A stretch of DNA of 64,000 bases from Gammaproteobacteria bacterium (GTDB taxonomy: Bacteria > Pseudomonadota > Gammaproteobacteria > Pseudomonadales > Cellvibrionaceae): the NCBI GenBank assembly GCA_021151625.1, contig JAGKWY010000025.1:1-64000 (forward strand), in the 5' to 3' direction. Shown here piece after piece: positions 60,758-64,000 of the stretch. Numbering within the stretch: position 1 is the stretch's first letter; each line of letters opens with the position of its first letter. The translations under genes and the position numbers were made by a program. The notes under the pieces were generated by a model. The model searched no databases, was not told where the DNA came from, and worked only from the letters and a program-made list of their open reading frames with translations.

Positions 60758-61685
60758 TTAAGCCGCCGTTGCAGGTTTAAAGTTGGGATGAACAACATCG
60801 CCATCGCGCGTCAGCCATGGAATAAACCATTTCATCGTTGATCAATGTTGGCGCCTTGCGCCCGGGAATCAACGCGGTACAAATTGCTATGTCTTGTTTC
60901 TTCAATGTTTCGGCAACTAATTCTGCCTGGCGACGTTTGTAGTCATCGCTCATTTCTTTGGCGTAGCCGCCAGCGGTTTCCGCGTTTTTAACTTCTTCGC
61001 TGTCCACCATCACAAATTTTCCGCCGAGGCTTTCCACTTGCTCTTTGGAGGCGGCGCGCACATCGGTAGCGGAAACAATTGCACCTAAACGGCGTGCAGT
61101 AGCAATGGCTTGCAAGCCGGCAACACCGGCACCGAGTACCATCACTCGTGCAGGAGCAATGGTGCCGGCAGCCGTCATCATCATCGGCATAGCGCGATCG
61201 TAAACATTAATGGCTTCCAACACCGCGCGATAGCCGGCGAGGTTGGATTGCGAACTCAATACATCCATGGATTGCGCGCGCGTAATACGTGGCACAAATT
61301 CCAGGGTCATAGCAGTAATCCCTGCTTGTGCGTATTGGTTAATCGCCGAGGGATCGGCGTAAGGCGAGAGCATCGCAATTAATAATGCGCCGCGTTTAAT
61401 TAACGCAAGCTCATTAATATCGCCTTCGCCTGCAAGCTTTTCACTGCCAAGAATCGGCCGCTGCACTTTTAATACGATATCGGCATCGCGTAACAAAGCG
61501 GCGGTATCTGCCTCAATAGTTGCGCCGGCCGTTTGGTAATCGCGATCCGGAATGCGGCTGGCTTCACCGGCGCCCTGTTCAATGGCGACGGTAAAACCCA
61601 GGGCAATAAATTTTTTTACGGTATCTGGTGTGGCGGCAACACGGCGTTCGTGTGCCCGTCTCTCTTTGGTGATGGCTATTTTCAT
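60758..61685 (-). pseudogene. pntA1: NAD(P) transhydrogenase subunit alpha part 1, internal deletion and frameshift
   Basis: The NAD-binding domain I subunit. It starts normally (MKIAITKERRAHERRVAATPDTV) and carries RGALLIAMLSPYADPS, RITRAQSMDVLSSQSNLAGYRAVL, and GAGVAGLQAIATARRLGA. After ICTALIPGRKAPTLINDEMVYSM the normal VIIDLA, GHTNVPSR-type and NLL segments (roughly 80 residues) are missing. The frame then reads ADARWRCCSSQL and stops at 60777. In the +1 frame, LTRDGDVVHPNFKPATAA ends in TAA at 60758-60760, which is a typical family C-terminus (Rhodospirillum ends TRDGAIVHPAL...). So about 250 bp appear lost with a frame change near 60820. The tail in the other frame strongly favours a real deletion over an annotation error. 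Confidence 0.85.
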
Positions 61686-61789
61686 TATGTCGTTCTCTCT
61701 GCGGCAAATTTTAGGCGATACAAGATCACATCAATGAAACCCGCATTAATGTGACCGATGGAACTGCCGTAATTTGCTTTCTAGTTGAT

Positions 61790-61838
61790 CCCGAATGAAT
61801 TCGGGTTTTTATTGTATGAAGCCAATTTATATTGGCTT
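61790..61838. terminator. Two small hairpins between uxaA and pntA1
   Basis: CCCGAAT-GA-ATTCGGG followed by T5 (61790-61810, terminator orientation on the plus strand) and AAGCCAAT-TTAT-ATTGGCTT (61819-61838), which overlaps the uxaA stop. Their orientation relative to minus-strand genes is odd; the region may have been rearranged. Confidence 0.45.
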
Positions 61839-63254
61839 TGTTGTTTCAAGTTTGTGATATCGGAGTGGCACCATGAACTCCGTTGTCTGGTCTGAGACAC
61901 GCCGTGAATCCATCCATGGAGGCTCATCGTCGACATCCATGTCTCCGATTTTACTGTTGGTGGCAAGTTTAATACTCGGTGCCGGTTTACAACCAAAGGC
62001 TGAGCCTCGGCCGGTAGTGAAACACAAAATTTGCGCGCCCGACGCCACTTGACCAGTGGCCGAAACCGGGTCGTAGCCGGGGCTATCCATAAACACAAAA
62101 CCTTTGGTGGTTATGTCTTCGCCGTAGAGAAATACATCGGTCAAATTGGTGGAGCCACTCTTGGCTTGGGCGCCGAGTGATTTTTCAATAATGGTGGTCA
62201 ATCCACCGGCTTTGTTGCCGGGCGATGGATTGTTATTCAACTCAAAATCATTGCGTGCGGTGTAATCTTCCCACCAGTTGATGCGATCCAATAATTTTTG
62301 TGCGATGGCAGGGTTCTCGGCGCGGCGGGTCAACAAATGTTCGGCACCAAAAATTTCCGGTGTCTCAGACAAAATGACTGTGCCACCGTGACGCACGAGG
62401 ATATCGCCTGCAATACCCAGTGCCGGGTTGGCGGTAACGCCGGAGAGCGCATCGGAACCGCCGCATTGCAAACCAATAATCAATTCGCTCGCGGGTACAG
62501 TTTCGCGGTGGCATTCATTCACCAGCGGCAACATAGCGCGCAGGGTTTCTATGCCTTTTTCAATCGCGAGGCGGGTGCCGCCCACATCCTGAATGGTGTA
62601 AGCGGTAAAAGTTTTGGAATCGGCGAGGCCGCATTCCTGCATTACGCGCTGGATCTGCATGGTTTCGCAGCCCAGGCCCACCATCATCACGCCGCCAAAG
62701 TTCGGGTGACGCGCGTAGCCATTAAAAGTGCGGCGCAGGGTTTCGTAACCTTCGCCGTCGGAGCGCATGCCGCAGCCGGAGTCGTGGGTCATGGCGACTA
62801 CGCCATCAATATTCGGGTACTTTTCCAGTTCGCCAGAAAAAGTGAAATGCTGGGCAATGGCTTTAGCCACAGTCGCCGAGCAATTTACGGTGGTGATAAT
62901 GCCCACGTAGTTACGTGTGCCGACTTTGCCATTCAGGCGCTTGTAGCCCTGGAAAGTCGCACGTTTTTCAGTGGGGAGAAAAGCGGTGGGTTTTGCTTCT
63001 TCGCAAAAGCCGTAATCTTTTTCCAGTTGGCCCATGATGCAATTGTGCACATGCACGTGCTCACCGGCGGGAATGTCCTGGCTGGCAAAACCAATGGTCT
63101 GGCCGTATTTTAAAATCGCTTCGCCCTGGGCGATGGGGCGGATCGCAAACTTGTGCAAGGCGGGAATGTCGCGCTGGAGGGTGACATCTTTTTCTGCATA
63201 CAGAACCCCGAAGTGTAGCTCGCTTATCGAACGGCTACCGCCATTCCAGTCCAC
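61827..63254 (-). CDS. uxaA: Altronate dehydratase family protein (UxaA), damaged at both ends
   Basis: UxaA dehydrates D-altronate (from tagaturonate) to 2-keto-3-deoxygluconate, the step before KdgK. The central 400 residues are convincing: DIPALHKFAIRPIAQGEAILKYGQTIG, GEHVHVHN, GLQCGGSDALSGVTANPALG, PSPGNKAGGLTTIIEKSLG, FTTGRGSAFG and PSIKLATNSK. After ATNSK the family has about 65 more residues; here the frame enters a structured repeat (DMDVDDEPPWMD) and stops. The N-terminus MDWNGGSRSISELHFG (GTG start) lacks the usual HxxDNVAVAL. In the +1 frame from 63274 a short start with MAVAVR lies just upstream, so a single-base frameshift is possible. Function is doubtful. Confidence 0.75.
   Translation of the reverse strand: MDWNGGSRSISELHFGVLYAEKDVTLQRDIPALHKFAIRPIAQGEAILKYGQTIGFASQDIPAGEHVHVHNCIMGQLEKDYGFCEEAKPTAFLPTEKRATFQGYKRLNGKVGTRNYVGIITTVNCSATVAKAIAQHFTFSGELEKYPNIDGVVAMTHDSGCGMRSDGEGYETLRRTFNGYARHPNFGGVMMVGLGCETMQIQRVMQECGLADSKTFTAYTIQDVGGTRLAIEKGIETLRAMLPLVNECHRETVPASELIIGLQCGGSDALSGVTANPALGIAGDILVRHGGTVILSETPEIFGAEHLLTRRAENPAIAQKLLDRINWWEDYTARNDFELNNNPSPGNKAGGLTTIIEKSLGAQAKSGSTNLTDVFLYGEDITTKGFVFMDSPGYDPVSATGQVASGAQILCFTTGRGSAFGCKPAPSIKLATNSKIGDMDVDDEPPWMDSRRVSDQTTEFMVPLRYHKLETTKPI
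61894..61946 (-). repeat. Structured repeat copy C (truncated), in uxaA 3' end
   Basis: On the minus strand: GAGACA, hairpin GACAT-GG-ATGTC overlapping it, linker CGACGATGAGC, hairpin TCCAT-GG-ATGGA, TTCACGGCG and TGTCTC. Same internal design as copies A and B, but the outer stem is only six bases long, as if one arm were deleted. Confidence 0.7.
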
Positions 63255-63300
63255 TCAGCCCCACATTGGCGCATTTTTCTGCCGCCATAAATCGACCTTA

Positions 63301-63324
63301 AAAAAAAGGCGCCTTGCGGCGCCT
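63301..63324 (-). terminator. Terminator just upstream of uxaA
   Basis: On the minus strand: AGGCGCC-GCAA-GGCGCCT followed by TTTTTTT. It lies about 12 nt before the first possible ATG (63288) and 50 nt before the uxaA GTG. No minus-strand gene is visible upstream, so it may be an attenuator in the uxaA leader, or it terminated a gene now missing. Confidence 0.7.
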
Positions 63325-63576
63325 CAAAATCGGCAATGGTATTCGGTCAATACCGGGATCAAATTTACGCTCGAATTTTCAGCCTCGCAACCGTCCCAAA
63401 TGAGCAAAAAACAGCAATGTAACCGATTTCATGTGGCGTGAAACTAATCTTGAGCCTGTTACATAAAATGGATTTCTTTCAAATGTTATATTCATCCTAA
63501 TAAATTTAATTATTTGGGATAAATTAATTTTAAGAAAAGTTAAATATTTTTTAAATATTTTCTATCTAACAAACTG

Positions 63577-63590
63577 TGTATACGTTTACA
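63577..63590 (+). promoter_or_regulatory. LacI-like operator candidate, site 1
   Basis: TGTATACGTTTACA, a 14-bp near-palindrome with central CG as found in LacI/GalR family operators; one mismatch between halves. Confidence 0.5.
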
Positions 63591-63608
63591 TTTTAATTAT
63601 TAAATAAA

Positions 63609-63622
63609 AGTAAACGATTACA
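63609..63622 (-). promoter_or_regulatory. LacI-like operator candidate, site 2
   Basis: On the minus strand TGTAATCGTTTACT, matching site 1 at 11 of 14 positions. Centre-to-centre distance 32 bp, about three helical turns. Confidence 0.45.
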
Positions 63623-63915
63623 TGACAAAAATGGCACAAAAATCACTAAAATGGCGCTGGAAAGGGAAATTTTTTGTGCTATCAGCTTGCAAATATCAAA
63701 CATGACATACAGAATGATTTTCGTTCGATAGGAGGATAAATATCTTCTTTGATGAAAACCGGGTTAAGCGGCTTGCCAGCAATCGAAAACGTATCTGCTA
63801 TTTTTTAGTGGTTGTGTGGACGGAGTTGGTAGAAGTGCAGTAAGGCACTGACCATAACCGGGCAATAACTACAAAAGCAATCAGCCGACCAGAGCAACAC
63901 ACGAGAGAACACGCA

Positions 63916-64000
63916 GTGACTAAGATGTACCTGGAACACGCGGGCCGTCGTGCCTTTATGGCACAGGCGGAGCAGATTCGCCAGCAGGTACAGGCGCCGG
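63916..64000 (+). CDS. Unrecognised gene, 5' part only
   Basis: An open frame from GTG at 63916 (or ATG at 63925) runs off the window. The visible 28 residues include TKMYLEHAGRRAFMAQAEQI, helical and without signal peptide. GAGAGA lies about ten bases upstream as a possible ribosome site. I do not recognise the family. It is divergent from uxaA across the operator region, so it may belong to hexuronate metabolism or its regulation. Confidence 0.45.
   Translation, partial: MTKMYLEHAGRRAFMAQAEQIRQQVQAP

Larger units (their letters stand above)
63325..63915. promoter_or_regulatory. AT-rich divergent promoter region between uxaA and the last gene
   Basis: Nearly 600 bp without a convincing gene. 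It contains an AT-rich core (about 63470-63640) and two similar operator-like sites (63577 and 63609). No promoter boxes could be assigned with confidence. Confidence 0.5.

Noticed and set aside
62298..63113. A 271-codon open frame on the plus strand inside uxaA
   Set aside because: It is antisense to a clearly conserved protein, has low-complexity His/Ala/Gly content and no family signature; an artefact of codon bias.
1..64000. tRNA, rRNA, prophage, restriction-modification or defence genes
   Set aside because: I looked for these and found no supporting sequence; the window is ordinary chromosome with carbohydrate-utilisation regions.

Overview
The window looks like a chromosomal segment from a Cellvibrio-like gammaproteobacterium (Cellvibrionaceae). 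The evidence is a core gene order typical of pseudomonad relatives (gmk-rpoZ-spoT-ridA; trkA-rsmB-fmt-def facing LysM-dprA-tsaC-hemF-aroE; gamma-carbonic anhydrase / prlC-yheV) set among secreted carbohydrate-active lipoproteins with serine-rich linkers (GH9, GH3, CE8) and a very large TonB-dependent receptor. No lineage marker such as rRNA is present, so the assignment is inference.

Layout. 1-3232: tail of gmk, rpoZ, spoT, ridA. 3374-9375: secreted S9 peptidase, dihydrolipoyl dehydrogenase, CBM6-GH9 cellulase. 9495-18690: housekeeping block (trkA, rsmB, fmt, def; then broken LysM gene, dprA, tsaC, hemF, aroE). 18766-27691: YqaA, an SGNH/MBOAT acylation pair, LysR with DoxX and pirin, an FAH hydrolase, a gamma-carbonic anhydrase, truncated prlC and yheV. 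28168-36315: TonB-dependent receptor, SapC-like protein, cupin/JmjC-like oxygenase, flavin-dependent tryptophan-halogenase-like protein, DUF6445-like protein and a second SapC-like protein. 36592-40197: FG-GAP/discoidin protein and GH3 glucosidase. 40455-45353: operon MBOAT, two SGNH proteins, SDR. 45527-54055: solute-binding-like protein, sensor kinase and sigma-54 response regulator, divergent from an HlyD/ABC/FtsX export operon. 54210-63254: pectin and hexuronate catabolism (CE8, UxuB-like, KdgK, UxaA) interleaved with a VOC protein and the transhydrogenase genes pntA1-pntA2-pntB. The window ends in the first 28 codons of an unrecognised gene.

How it works together. The cellulase, GH3, pectinesterase and uronate enzymes describe a plant-cell-wall polysaccharide degrader. 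Pectin is de-esterified outside the cytoplasm, and galacturonate or glucuronate flows through UxuB/UxaA to 2-keto-3-deoxygluconate and then KdgK. The receptor-SapC-oxygenase-halogenase cluster is the most intriguing metabolic locus. It contains a halogenase with the diagnostic residues but no NRPS/PKS/RiPP core, so its substrate is unknown.

Two other patterns stand out. (1) Between kdgK and the VOC gene lie two head-to-head 108-bp structured repeats. Their 29-bp outer stems differ in sequence, and their inner hairpins show compensatory base changes; a third, apparently half-deleted copy sits at the 3' end of uxaA. (2) At least four conserved genes (the LysM gene, prlC, pntA1, uxaA) each appear to have lost a piece of very roughly 170-250 bp. 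Either the strain carries an unusual set of small deletions or the assembly has collapsed at several places. The paired upstream dyads plus a GG-N10-GC sigma-54 promoter between the response regulator and the export operon form an unusually readable regulatory circuit.
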